64,000 nucleotides of DNA, from the NCBI GenBank assembly GCA_000421085.1, contig ATWE01000009.1:186001-250000 (forward strand). Direction: 5' to 3'. The notes under the pieces are model-generated. The model saw only the letters and a list, made by a program, of their open reading frames with translations, had not been told where the DNA came from and ran no database searches. A program made the translations under genes and the position numbers. This document shows positions 17,279 through 25,866 of this stretch, piece after piece (positions within the stretch are counted from its first letter, which is position 1; each line of letters begins with the position of its first letter). The DNA comes from Ensifer sp. USDA 6670. GTDB lineage: Bacteria > Pseudomonadota > Alphaproteobacteria > Rhizobiales > Rhizobiaceae.

Positions 17279-18151
17279 ATGGTTGAATTGGTCGCAGGTC
17301 TCATAGATGTATTTGCAGATGTGCCGCTTACGGGCAATCCGCTGGCCGTGGTACAAGGCGCGGACGAACTGACCGATGACCAGATGCGACGGATCGCAGG
17401 CGAATTCAATCAAGCCGAGACCACATTCCTCATGCGGAGCACACGGGCGGATTGGAAGTTGCGATCGTTCACTGCGAGCGGGGCAGAGGTGTTAGGTGCG
17501 GGTCACAATGCCCTTGGGGCCTGGCTCTGGCTCGGAGAGAATGGCGATCTCGGTTCGCTGGCCGCGGCCCGAACCTTTCAGCAGGAAATCGGCAGAGACG
17601 TTCTGCCGATTGAGCTCGAGTCGGTCGGCGGTCGCATCCATGGCCGCATGCGCCAGATGCCTTTGCGCCTATCTGATCCGCTGGACGACGTCGCGCCTTT
17701 GGCTAACGCCCTCGGGCTCGATCCCGGAGACATTTTGCCCGACCCGCCTGCACGTCCGGCTGATACCGGAGCCACGCACCTGATGGTGCGCGTCCTGAAT
17801 GTGGATTGCGTGGACAGAGCGCGGCCAGTCGCCGACAAATTACTCGCGGTTCTTGAGAAGACGCCCGCGGAGGGCTGCTACGTCTATGCTCTCGATGCTG
17901 ATGCGCCGGATACGGCTTACGCTCGGTTTTTCAATCCCTCCGTTGGTCTCTGGGAGGATGCTGCGACGGGAACCGCGGCTGGCCCCCTGGCGGGCTATCT
18001 TGCCGCTACGGGAAACCTCACGAACAACGAACTGGTAATCGAGCAGGGCACCAAAATGGGCCGCCGGAGCATTCTGCGTATCCGGCTTGCTCCCCTGCCG
18101 GAACTCTCTGGCGCCGGGGTTGTTGTGGTCAAAGGAGTGATTCGGCTTTAA
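17279..18151 (+). CDS. PhzF-family isomerase/epimerase-like protein
   Basis: A 290-residue protein of the PhzF (diaminopimelate-epimerase fold) family. It shows DVFADVPLTGNPLAVV at the N-terminus, the EFNQAETTFLM motif with the catalytic-type Glu, the FTASGAEVLGAGHNALGAWLWL loop and a second-half signature GLWEDAATGTAAGPLAGYL. The ATG at 17279 is preferred over an upstream TTG at 17252. Such proteins isomerise small metabolites; the substrate is unknown. The stop codon is the first base triplet of a short repeat that recurs in the window. Confidence 0.88.
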   Translation: MVELVAGLIDVFADVPLTGNPLAVVQGADELTDDQMRRIAGEFNQAETTFLMRSTRADWKLRSFTASGAEVLGAGHNALGAWLWLGENGDLGSLAAARTFQQEIGRDVLPIELESVGGRIHGRMRQMPLRLSDPLDDVAPLANALGLDPGDILPDPPARPADTGATHLMVRVLNVDCVDRARPVADKLLAVLEKTPAEGCYVYALDADAPDTAYARFFNPSVGLWEDAATGTAAGPLAGYLAATGNLTNNELVIEQGTKMGRRSILRIRLAPLPELSGAGVVVVKGVIRL

Positions 18152-18190
18152 AGCACTTCCAGGAAAAGTGGAGCGGTTTCCGGGACACGT
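18149..18190 (+). repeat. short intergenic repeat, copy A (starts at the PhzF stop codon)
   Basis: The sequence runs from the TAA stop through AGCACTTCCAGG and GAGCGGTTTCCGG. It resembles the copies at 41176-41221 and 21495-21531 (both on the opposite strand), which also begin at a stop codon with TAGAGCA. It looks like a widespread rhizobial intergenic repeat, but the family name cannot be fixed from sequence alone. Confidence 0.5.
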
Positions 18191-18205
18191 GCAACTGTCA
18201 TCGAC

Positions 18206-18244
18206 AGAGCGCCTCAGTGTTTCAATGAAACACTGAGGCGCTCT
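18206..18244 (+). terminator. perfect 18-bp inverted repeat downstream of PhzF gene
   Basis: Arms 18206-18223 and 18227-18244 are exact reverse complements separated by 3 nt. The hairpin would be very stable. It is followed by GGTCTTTCC, with only a short U-run, so it may be a rho-independent terminator between the convergent PhzF and cold-shock genes (bidirectional) or a remnant repeat. Confidence 0.65.
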
Positions 18245-18347
18245 GGTCTTTCCGGAATTCTGCCGTCGGATCTATCACATTGAACGACAGGAACTCGGCG
18301 TCGCTCTCGGAAGCGTTTTACCCACGCTCATTGAGATCGTCCGTCGA

Positions 18348-18551
18348 TCAAAGCACGGATACGTTTTCCGCCTTCGATTTTCCGGTCTTGCGATCTTGAC
18401 CGACCTCGTAGCTCACCTTGTCACCCTCTTTCAGCGAACCGCCGTGCTGCAAGGCAGACACGTGAACGAAGACGTCCGTTCCGCCATCCTCAGGCGTGAT
18501 GAAGCCAAATCCCTTGTCGTCGTTGAAAAATTTAACAGTACCTTTAGGCAT
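18348..18551 (-). CDS. cspA: cold-shock protein (CspA family)
   Basis: A 67-residue single CSD-domain RNA chaperone. RNP1 ([10 protein letters not shown]) and RNP2 (VFVHVSALQ) are intact. A strong AAGGAGAG Shine-Dalgarno sits upstream of the ATG at 18551; an in-frame upstream start would add eight residues unlike the family. Such proteins bind single-stranded RNA and melt structure; whether this paralogue is cold-induced cannot be told. The gene is monocistronic. Confidence 0.95.
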   Translation of the reverse strand: MPKGTVKFFNDDKGFGFITPEDGGTDVFVHVSALQHGGSLKEGDKVSYEVGQDRKTGKSKAENVSVL

Positions 18552-18800
18552 GATAGTCTCTCCTTGCTCGCGCACTTTTGGCTCGCGTGCCGAACCTACA
18601 GCGCGAATGCTTTCCGATCAATGTCAGCAGCCTTTCTGATCATATTCCGGTGTGATTCCTTCGGTGATGAGGGGGACGACGGCGTCGTTTAAGCTCAGCT
18701 TGCATCCATGAAACGTGCCTTTGGATCGAAGCCGGTCGAATTGCTGCTTGTCAACTGATGCGATTCGGGGAAATCTCCGGCGGCTTCCGGGAGGACGACC

Positions 18801-20345
18801 ATGGCCGAGACTATTCAAACGTCTGAGCAGGCAAGCCGCCGCGAGTGGGTTGGCCTGTGCGTCCTCTCCATCGCATGCCTGATCTATTCGATGGACCTGT
18901 CGGTGCTGTTCCTCGCGGTGCCAGCGATCGTCGCGGACCTCGATCCGTCCGCATCGCAACTGCTGTGGATAAACGACATCTATGGCTTCATGGTTGCGGG
19001 CTTTCTCGTGACCATGGGAACGCTGGGCGATCGTATCGGGCGGCGACGGGTATTGCTGATGGGCGCTTTTGCTTTCGGCGTCGCATCCGCCTTTGCGGCT
19101 TTTTCAAACACGCCGGGGCAACTCATTCTGGCACGGGCCCTGCTTGGCATCGCGGGTGCGACGATCGCGCCCTCTACTCTGTCGCTGATCGTCAATCTCT
19201 TCAAAAACGAGGCGGAGCGAAACAGGGCGATCAGCATCTGGGGCACGGCCTTTGCGCTGGGCGGCCTCGTTGGTCCCCTTATCGGCGGAATTCTGCTACA
19301 GTATTTCCACTGGGGATCGGTGTTTCTGATCAACATACCAGTCATGCTCTTGCTTCTGGCCGTCGCCCCGTTTCTGCTGCCGGAATACAGGAACAATGAT
19401 GCCGGCCGACTGGACTTATTGAGTGTCGTACTTTCGCTCGCGACCGTTCTGCCGATCATCTACGGCTTCAAGCACATGGCTGCCGACGGCGTCCAGCCTG
19501 CCCAAGTCGTCTATATCGGATTGGGGCTTGTGGTCGGCCTCCTGTTTGTGAGGCGTCAGCGGCGCCTCAGCGATCCGTTGGTCGACCTCGCGCTCTTCCG
19601 GGTGCCAGCCTTCACGGCCTCGCTGATGGTAAATCTCGCCGGTGTCTTCTTCGTCTTCGGCGTCTTCCTCTTTCAAAACCTCTTCCTGCAGCTTGTGCTC
19701 GGTCTGTCGCCTTTGGAAGCTGCACTCTGGTCTGCGCCATCGGCCTTCGTCTTCGCAGTCATGTCGTTCCAGGCCTACCGCTTCACCAACCGCTTCGGAC
19801 CCGTCAGAACCGTGCTCGGCGGGCTTTTGATCAATGCGGCGGGAGCTGCCGCCATGGCTGTCGCCGCCTACGCCGAGAGCTTGATCGGGATCCTTGGCTC
19901 CAGCATGATCATCGGCTTCGGCTTCGTTCCTGTCGTCCTCACCACGACCGGCCTGATCGTGGGAACTGCACCGCCCGAACGGGCAGGCTCGGCTTCGGCC
20001 ATATCGGAAACCAGCGCAGAATTTGGAGGCGCATTGGGCATCGCGGTGCTCGGCAGCCTGGCGACCCTGGTTTATCGTATGGCGATGAACCGCGCCGACC
20101 TGAGCAGCCTCGATCCCGTGCAAGCCGAGGCCGTTTCGGCGACCCTTGCCGGCGCAGTCGAGACGGCTCGGTCGATGCCGGGTTCAACTTCAGCCGTCTG
20201 GCTGGAGACAGCGAAAAGCGGCTTCTCACTTGGTTTCTCCTTATGTTGCATTGTCGCAACGGTGACGCTCCTTCTTCTCGCGATCGTCGCCCGGCGGGTA
20301 TATGCCACCGCACACATCGATGAGAGCACATTGGCCCCTCATTAG
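18801..20345 (+). CDS. MFS drug efflux transporter, DHA2 (14-TM, SmvA/QacA-like)
   Basis: A 514-residue inner-membrane protein with about 14 hydrophobic segments. It shows DHA2 family marks: MDLSVLFLAVPAIVADL in TM1, WINDIYGFMVAGFLVTMGTLGDRIGRR (motif A), and ARALLGIAGATIAPSTLSLI with the GTAFALGGLVGPLIGGILL motif C. Such pumps expel cationic dyes, quaternary compounds or bile-type acids by proton antiport. A GGGAGGACGACC Shine-Dalgarno precedes the ATG. It has no adjacent regulator, unlike the second DHA2-type pump at 36606. Confidence 0.9.
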   Translation: MAETIQTSEQASRREWVGLCVLSIACLIYSMDLSVLFLAVPAIVADLDPSASQLLWINDIYGFMVAGFLVTMGTLGDRIGRRRVLLMGAFAFGVASAFAAFSNTPGQLILARALLGIAGATIAPSTLSLIVNLFKNEAERNRAISIWGTAFALGGLVGPLIGGILLQYFHWGSVFLINIPVMLLLLAVAPFLLPEYRNNDAGRLDLLSVVLSLATVLPIIYGFKHMAADGVQPAQVVYIGLGLVVGLLFVRRQRRLSDPLVDLALFRVPAFTASLMVNLAGVFFVFGVFLFQNLFLQLVLGLSPLEAALWSAPSAFVFAVMSFQAYRFTNRFGPVRTVLGGLLINAAGAAAMAVAAYAESLIGILGSSMIIGFGFVPVVLTTTGLIVGTAPPERAGSASAISETSAEFGGALGIAVLGSLATLVYRMAMNRADLSSLDPVQAEAVSATLAGAVETARSMPGSTSAVWLETAKSGFSLGFSLCCIVATVTLLLLAIVARRVYATAHIDESTLAPH

Positions 20346-20410
20346 ATCACGATGAGTTAGGACAGCGGGGAGGCGGTCTCGACCAAACCTTTTGGCCTCG
20401 TCGGCGTTTA

Positions 20411-20431
20411 ACCTCCTCAATCGAAGGAGGT
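20411..20431 (+). promoter_or_regulatory. hairpin that sequesters the SDR gene's Shine-Dalgarno
   Basis: ACCTCCT (20411-20417) is perfectly complementary to AGGAGGT (20425-20431), with a 7-nt loop. The second arm is the Shine-Dalgarno of the SDR gene whose ATG is at 20436. In the mRNA the ribosome site would be fully paired, the layout of a small RNA thermometer or another translational switch. Confidence 0.6.
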
Positions 20432-20435
20432 ACCG

Positions 20436-21389
20436 ATGAAATCCGAAACCGGGCAGAAGCAGCGCGACATCCAGAAGCAGGTCGAAGAGGCCGACAAGAA
20501 GGAAAAGCCGAAGGTCTCAGGAGCCATGCAGGCGGGCGCCCGCCGTTATCCGGAGCCGCCATTTCCAAAGGTGCATCAGGACAAGCCAGGCTCAGAGGCT
20601 GATCTTCCCGTCGCGCCAATGTATGATGCCCCGTTTTACAAAGGTTCAGACAAGCTGAAGGACAAGGTGGCGCTTATCACGGGGGGTGACTCCGGCATCG
20701 GTCGGTCGGTGGCGGTCCTCTTTGCCCGTGAAGGGGCGGACGTCGCCATCGTGCATCTCGACGAATCTCAGGACGCAGATGACACAAAAGCTGCTGTTGA
20801 GAACGAGGGACGCAAGTGCCTTGTGATCAGAGGCGACGTCAAGGATGCGAGCTTCTGCCGAAAGGCAGTGGAAAAAACGGTGATGCAGCTTGGCCGCCTC
20901 GACATCCTCGTCAACAACGCCGCCTTCCAGGTTCACACGCGTGACATCGAAGACCTGACCGACGAGCACTTCGACGAAACGCTGAAGACGAACCTATATG
21001 GCTACTTCTACATGGCAAAGGCCGCTATTCCTCATTTGAAGAACGGCTCGGCAATCATCAACACTGGATCCGTTACGGGCCTTACCGGCTCGAAGGAGCT
21101 TCTGGACTACTCCATGACCAAGGGGGGAATTCATGCCTTCACCCGTGCTCTTTCGGGACATCTCGTGCCCAAAGGTATCCGCGTGAACGCCGTCGCCCCC
21201 GGCCCGGTCTGGACGCCTCTCAATCCATCGGACAAAGAGGCCGAAGATGTGGAGAAGTTCGGCTCCCAAACGCCGATGAAGCGTGCAGCGCAGCCAGAGG
21301 AAATTGCTCCGGCCTACGTCTTTCTCGCCTCTCCGCAAATGTCGAGCTACATCACCGGCGAGATTCTTCCGATTGTCGGCGGTTACTGA
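20436..21389 (+). CDS. short-chain dehydrogenase/reductase, general-stress type (YghA/YdaD-like)
   Basis: A 317-residue SDR. A Lys/Glu/Gln-rich N-terminal extension of about 65 residues precedes the Rossmann domain with TGGDSGIGRS (cofactor loop), the NNAA motif, the catalytic Ser in NTGSVTG and the YSMTK pair; the end SSYITGEILPIVGGY is typical. This long-tailed branch includes the B. subtilis general-stress protein YdaD and E. coli YghA; the substrate is unknown. The Shine-Dalgarno is perfect (AAGGAGGT) but lies inside a hairpin. Gene is monocistronic, downstream of the efflux gene by 90 nt. Confidence 0.9.
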   Translation: MKSETGQKQRDIQKQVEEADKKEKPKVSGAMQAGARRYPEPPFPKVHQDKPGSEADLPVAPMYDAPFYKGSDKLKDKVALITGGDSGIGRSVAVLFAREGADVAIVHLDESQDADDTKAAVENEGRKCLVIRGDVKDASFCRKAVEKTVMQLGRLDILVNNAAFQVHTRDIEDLTDEHFDETLKTNLYGYFYMAKAAIPHLKNGSAIINTGSVTGLTGSKELLDYSMTKGGIHAFTRALSGHLVPKGIRVNAVAPGPVWTPLNPSDKEAEDVEKFGSQTPMKRAAQPEEIAPAYVFLASPQMSSYITGEILPIVGGY

Positions 21390-21494
21390 TCTCGACGTGT
21401 GATCTCAGCGAGATCTAATACGCAGGGCAATTTTCCTTCGGTATCGCCAAGCCGCCTTCTGGTCGTCGACCCGAGATAGCTTTTGGCGGCTTCG

Positions 21495-21531
21495 AGGAAA
21501 ACCGTTACACACGTCTCCAGGGATTGCTCTA
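21495..21531 (-). repeat. short intergenic repeat, copy C (starts at the lactonase stop codon)
   Basis: Read on the minus strand it begins TAGAGCA, where TAG is the stop of the SMP-30 gene, and continues to GTGTGTAACGGTTTTCC. It shares these blocks with copy B near 41200. The middle has diverged. Confidence 0.5.
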
Positions 21532-22443
21532 AGGCACCTGCGACCCTGTCGCGGCGACATAAATTGAATAAAGCGAGCGGGTTGCCGCAATGAACAGGCG
21601 ATTGCGCCTTGGACCGCCGAATGTGAGATTGGCGACGGTCTGCGGAACGAGGATCTTGCCGATCAGCTTGCCGGCGGAATCGAAACAGTGCACGCCATCT
21701 CCGGCGCTCGACCATAAGTTTCCGTTTGTGTCCGTCCGGATGCCGTCCGGAATTCCCTTGTCGATGACGCTGAAGACGCGGCTGTTCGCAAGCCGGGCGC
21801 CGTTGGTCAAGTCGAAGGCGCGTATGTGCCGAGGCAGGCGGTCGTCGTGGCTTGCCGACGAATCCGCCACGTAAAGGGTCTTTTCGTCGGGCGAGAAGGC
21901 GAGGCCGTTCGGCTGGATGAAATCCGTCACGACTGCCGAAAGCTCGCCGGTCTCCGGATCGAGCCGGTAGACGTTGCGCGTCGGCTGCTCCGGGTCCGCG
22001 CGATAGCCTTCGTAGTCGGACATGATGCCGTAGGTGGGATCGGTGAACCAGATTGTGCCATCCGACTTCACCACCACATCGTTCGGCGAATTGAGCCGCC
22101 TGCCTTCGAAACGATCGGCGAGCACGGTGATCGAGCCGTCCACCTCGGTGCGTGTGACGCGGCGCGTGCCGTGCTCGCAGGAGATGAGCCGTCCCTGCCT
22201 GTCGCGCGTATGGCCGTTGGTAAAGTTGGACGGCTGACGATAGACGGAAACGCCGCCCTCCGGCGTCCATCGCAGGATGCGCTGATTGGGGATGTCGCTC
22301 CAAAGGAGCTGGTTCGCGTCGTTGAACCAGACGGGACCTTCCGCCCAGCGGCAGCCGGAATAGAGCTCGTCGAGACCGGCGCTGGTCACGATCATCTGCC
22401 GGAAGCGCGGGTCGTGGATTTCGTAGATGGAGGCCTCGGCCAT
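21529..22443 (-). CDS. SMP-30/gluconolactonase family lactonase
   Basis: A 304-residue six-bladed propeller of the SMP-30/GNL/LRE family. The metal-binding positions are in WAEGPVWF (Glu35), NSPNDVVVKSDGTIWFTDP and YVADSSASHD. These enzymes hydrolyse sugar lactones to acids in the cytoplasm or periplasm; no signal peptide is seen. It is the last gene of a minus-strand ABC operon, 14 nt after the second permease, so the imported sugar is probably oxidised to a lactone. The frame extends far upstream but the true start is the ATG at 22443. Confidence 0.9.
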   Translation of the reverse strand: MAEASIYEIHDPRFRQMIVTSAGLDELYSGCRWAEGPVWFNDANQLLWSDIPNQRILRWTPEGGVSVYRQPSNFTNGHTRDRQGRLISCEHGTRRVTRTEVDGSITVLADRFEGRRLNSPNDVVVKSDGTIWFTDPTYGIMSDYEGYRADPEQPTRNVYRLDPETGELSAVVTDFIQPNGLAFSPDEKTLYVADSSASHDDRLPRHIRAFDLTNGARLANSRVFSVIDKGIPDGIRTDTNGNLWSSAGDGVHCFDSAGKLIGKILVPQTVANLTFGGPRRNRLFIAATRSLYSIYVAATGSQVP

Positions 22444-22457
22444 GGCGGTCTTTCCGT

Positions 22458-23405
22458 TTATCGCATGCCCCGGCGACCGCCGGCGAGCATGATGACGCTG
22501 ATGATGATGAGGCCGGTCATGATGAGGCGAATGCCTGCGCCGAGCCCGTAGGTGTTGAGCATGGAGACCACGAGAAACATGAAGAGCGATGCGCCCCAGA
22601 TGCCGGGCACGTTGGAATCGCCGCCCGCAACCGCTGTGCCGCCGATCACGACGACGGCAATCGACATCAGAAGATATTCCGCGCCCATGTTGAGCGCCGC
22701 GCCGCCGGAGAAGCAGGCAAGCAGATAGCCGCTGATCGAAGCGAGCACGGCGCAGAACAGGTAGGTGACGAAGCGCGTTCCGTCGACCGGTATGCCTGCC
22801 ATGCGAGCGGCCGGCATGCTCTGCCCGATCGCCGAGATCCAACGGCCGTAGATCGTCTTCTCGAGCAGGATCCAGGCGAGGATGGAGATCAGGAAAGCGA
22901 TGATTGCCACGTTCGGCACGCCGAGGGTATTCGTGGTGGTGAATTCCGCAAGCACGCTCGGGGGCTTGATACGAAGACCGCGGTTCGTCCAGATCGCGGC
23001 GGACTGGACGATGAAGCTCATGGAGAGCGTTGCGATAATCGGCGGGATGCGCAGCGCCTTGATAAGCGTATAGTTGCAAAGGCCGACGCCAAGACCAATG
23101 AGGACGGCAAGGAGAAGGCCGGGCAGGATCATGCCGTTTTCGACATTCATCAACTTCAGTGCCACCGTGCCGGCAAGCGTCATGGTGGCGGGAACCGAGA
23201 GATCGATGTTTCCGGGGCCAAGGGTGATGACGAACATCTGGCCGATGCCGACGATCACCGAGAAGGCGGCAAAGGTGAGCGCTGCCTGAGACAGCCCGAG
23301 CGTGCCGGCGCCGCCCGTCACCATGATCGTCAGGAACCAGACGACGAAGGCAGCAAGCCACGACCAGATCCAAGGTTTACCGAACTGGAGGACGAGCGCA
23401 TTCAT
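22458..23405 (-). CDS. sugar ABC transporter permease (RbsC/BPD_transp_2 type)
   Basis: A 315-residue inner-membrane permease with 8-10 helices. The GPGNIDLSVPATMTLAGTVAL segment and IIATLSMSFIVQSAAIW helix are hallmarks of the ribose-type family, and VIGGTAVAGGDSNVPGIWGA is the cytoplasmic coupling loop. It overlaps the preceding permease as ATGA. A second permease in the same operon implies a heterodimeric channel. The substrate is a sugar of unknown identity. Confidence 0.9.
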   Translation of the reverse strand: MNALVLQFGKPWIWSWLAAFVVWFLTIMVTGGAGTLGLSQAALTFAAFSVIVGIGQMFVITLGPGNIDLSVPATMTLAGTVALKLMNVENGMILPGLLLAVLIGLGVGLCNYTLIKALRIPPIIATLSMSFIVQSAAIWTNRGLRIKPPSVLAEFTTTNTLGVPNVAIIAFLISILAWILLEKTIYGRWISAIGQSMPAARMAGIPVDGTRFVTYLFCAVLASISGYLLACFSGGAALNMGAEYLLMSIAVVVIGGTAVAGGDSNVPGIWGASLFMFLVVSMLNTYGLGAGIRLIMTGLIIISVIMLAGGRRGMR

Positions 23406-24349
23406 CGGCGTTTCTCCCGCTTCTCGAGGCGGTTCAGCATCAGGCGGAGTGCGAGCACGATGATCAGAATCGCGCCCTGGGCGCCAATCTGCCAGTCCGG
23501 CGAGATGCGCAGGAAGGAGAGGAACGAGCCGGCAAGCGTCAGCGTCAGCGCCCCGATGACCGCGCCAATGGGAGAGACGCGGCCGCCGATGAATTCGCCG
23601 CCCCCAAGGATGACGCCGGCGATCGACAGCAGCGTGTAGCGCAGCGCGATGTTGGCATCGGCCGAGGTGGTCAAACCGACGAGAGCGATGCCGGCAAGGA
23701 CCGCAAAGAGGCCGGCGAGGGCATAGGCGGTCGCGCGCGCCGCGACGATCGACCAGCCGGCGCGCTCCACCGAGCGCTGGTTGCCGCCGACGCCACGGAT
23801 CAGAACACCGAGCGAGGACCGCTTGACGATGAAATGCGCAATGACGGCGATTATGATGCTGGCGACGATCGCCATCGGGGCCAGGGGCGGCTTGACGGTC
23901 ATCAGCCACCGCACCCAGTCGGGCGCCCGCCCGCCCGGTGCCGGCAGCAGCAGCACCGCAAGGCCGCCCCATACGAAGCTCATGCCGAGGGTCACGACGA
24001 TGGACGGAAGGTCGCGCAAATGGATGACGACGCCGATCGCCGCATAGGCTGCGACCGCGCCGGCGAGAATCAGGATGCCGATTACCGGCGCGTCCCGCAG
24101 GAAAGTCGCGGTCACGCAGGCGACGAAGCTGACGAAGGCGCCCATCGAGAGATCGAGATCGTTCACCGCCATCACGAGCATCTGCGCGATCGTCGCGAGC
24201 GCGATCGGCACGGCCAGGTTGAACAGCAGATTAAGGCCGATATAGCTCATGGCGCGCGGTTGCAGCCAGAACACCGCGGCGAGCAGCAGCGACAGCGATA
24301 GAGCGGGAATGACAAGGCGAATGGCGTCGGAGGATAGACGGAACGTCAT
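23402..24349 (-). CDS. sugar ABC transporter permease (RbsC/BPD_transp_2 type), second copy
   Basis: A 315-residue permease related to its neighbour, with the VNDLDLSMGAFVSFVACV segment, the RDLPSIVVTLGMSF helix and IAGVILGGGEFIGGRVSPIGAVIGA loop. Its start at 24349 is set by overlap with the ATPase stop (ATGA) and lack of homology upstream. Both neighbours overlap it, so the three genes are tightly coupled. Confidence 0.9.
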   Translation of the reverse strand: MTFRLSSDAIRLVIPALSLSLLLAAVFWLQPRAMSYIGLNLLFNLAVPIALATIAQMLVMAVNDLDLSMGAFVSFVACVTATFLRDAPVIGILILAGAVAAYAAIGVVIHLRDLPSIVVTLGMSFVWGGLAVLLLPAPGGRAPDWVRWLMTVKPPLAPMAIVASIIIAVIAHFIVKRSSLGVLIRGVGGNQRSVERAGWSIVAARATAYALAGLFAVLAGIALVGLTTSADANIALRYTLLSIAGVILGGGEFIGGRVSPIGAVIGALTLTLAGSFLSFLRISPDWQIGAQGAILIIVLALRLMLNRLEKREKRR

Positions 24350-25809
24350 GCGGTCCCCTCGAAGGAGGCGGAGATAATGTTCGCCTCGTCGACGGCATCG
24401 CCGCCGAGTTCGGCCGTGATGCGGCCCTCGCGGAACACATAGACCCGGTCGCAGAGGCAAACCTCGTCCATCTCCGTCGAGTACCAGATGAAGGTGCGGC
24501 CGCGCGCCGCCTCCTCGCGGATGATCGCATAAACCTCCTGTTTCGTCCCGACGTCCACGCCGCGCATCGGATCGTCCATCAAAACGATCGGTGCGCGCGT
24601 GGCGAGTGCACGGGCGAAGAGCACCTTCTGCTGGTTGCCGCCGGAAAGCGACAGGATGCGGTTGTCCAAATCGGGCGTGCGAATTTCGATCCGTTCTTTC
24701 CAGGCCGTTGCCGTCGTCTTTTCGCCGGCCTCGAGGACGAGACCGCGGCGGGACATGTCACCGAGCGAGGCGATGGAGAAGTTTCGCATGATGCTCCACA
24801 GTTCGAAAACTCCGTTGAGGCGGCGGTCGCCGGCGACGAAGGTGACGAGCGGGTTACGCTGCGGCAGCCAGTTGCCGGATCGGGCGGCATGCAACGCGAG
24901 GAGGAGCTCGGTCTGTCCGTGGCCAGCCAGGCCAGCGAGGCCGATGATCTCGCCGCTGCGCGCCGTGAAGGGAATACCCGCTGCCTGATGGGACAGAATG
25001 ACTGGTGCCGCGGATTGTTCGCGCACCGGACGCTGTCTAGTTTCCGCCTTCGCAACGCTCCCCATTGCCTCCACGAGCCCGTGATGGTCGAAGCGGTGCG
25101 CCGGACGTTCGGCGACGACGCGGCCATCCTTCATGACGACGATACGGTCGGCGGTTTCGAGGATCTCGTGCAGGATATGCGAGATGAAGATGACGGATCC
25201 ACCACCGGAGATGAAGCGGCGGACATGGTCGAGCATCTGACGGGCGAGGCTTGCATCGAGCGACGATGTCGGTTCGTCCAGGATCACCAGCCGCGCGGGG
25301 GTGCCGGCATCGGAAAAGGCCAGAGCGATTTCGACCATCTGCCGGTCGGCGATCGAAAGATCTCCCACGGTCCGGCCGCTGTCGATGCCATGGCCGGGGA
25401 AGACGGCGTCGAGGCTCTTCTCGATGATCTTCGCAGCCCGCGAACGCCAGCCGAAACCACCGAGAGCGCGATGTACAAGACGGGTGTTCTCGACGATGGA
25501 AAGGTTGGGGCAGAGCGACAGCTCCTGAAAGACGCAACGCACGCCTCGGTCGCGGGCGGCATTGATGCCGTAGCGTTCCTGCCGCTCGCCGTCACTCGTG
25601 ACGGTTCCTTGGTGCGGCGTGAGGCCGCCATTGATCACGCTGACGATCGTGGACTTGCCGGCCCCATTATGTCCGACGAGCCCAACGCATTCGCCGGGCA
25701 TGACACGAAGCGTGACGCCGTCGAGCGCCTTGACGGCGCCGAAGCTCACTTTGGCGCCGTCGACCGCAATGATCGCCTTGGCTACGTCGTCCATACTGCT
25801 CGCCATCAT
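24346..25809 (-). CDS. sugar ABC transporter ATPase (RbsA-type, two nucleotide-binding domains)
   Basis: A 487-residue protein with two ABC domains. The first has a complete Walker A (VGHNGAGKST), the LSIADRQ signature, and VILDEPTSSLD. The second has a degenerate Walker A (GLAGHGQTELLLAL), the signature LSGGNQQK, and a Walker B that reads VLMDDP, with Asp where Glu is usual. The degenerate second Walker A is normal for RbsA-like proteins; the Asp substitution is not. It energises import through the two permeases and is the second gene after the binding protein. Confidence 0.9.
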   Translation of the reverse strand: MMASSMDDVAKAIIAVDGAKVSFGAVKALDGVTLRVMPGECVGLVGHNGAGKSTIVSVINGGLTPHQGTVTSDGERQERYGINAARDRGVRCVFQELSLCPNLSIVENTRLVHRALGGFGWRSRAAKIIEKSLDAVFPGHGIDSGRTVGDLSIADRQMVEIALAFSDAGTPARLVILDEPTSSLDASLARQMLDHVRRFISGGGSVIFISHILHEILETADRIVVMKDGRVVAERPAHRFDHHGLVEAMGSVAKAETRQRPVREQSAAPVILSHQAAGIPFTARSGEIIGLAGLAGHGQTELLLALHAARSGNWLPQRNPLVTFVAGDRRLNGVFELWSIMRNFSIASLGDMSRRGLVLEAGEKTTATAWKERIEIRTPDLDNRILSLSGGNQQKVLFARALATRAPIVLMDDPMRGVDVGTKQEVYAIIREEAARGRTFIWYSTEMDEVCLCDRVYVFREGRITAELGGDAVDEANIISASFEGTA

Positions 25810-25822
25810 CCGCTCAACAAGA

Positions 25823-25854
25823 CTGCCGCGCGGTCATCTACGGCCACGCGGCAG
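25823..25854 (-). terminator. stem-loop between sugar-binding-protein gene and ABC ATPase
   Basis: An 8-bp inverted repeat (CTGCCGCG at 25823-25830 with CGCGGCAG at 25847-25854, loop of 16 nt) lies in the 57-nt gap after the binding-protein gene. No strong U-tract follows on the minus strand. It may stabilise the upstream message or attenuate transcription, as at the mat operon. Confidence 0.5.
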
Positions 25855-25866
25855 ACACCGGGAGAT

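Noticed and set aside
22444-23373. Large upstream extension of the lactonase frame through the permease region
   Set aside because: The added part lies inside a real permease gene in another frame, and the SMP-30 homology begins at ATG 22443.
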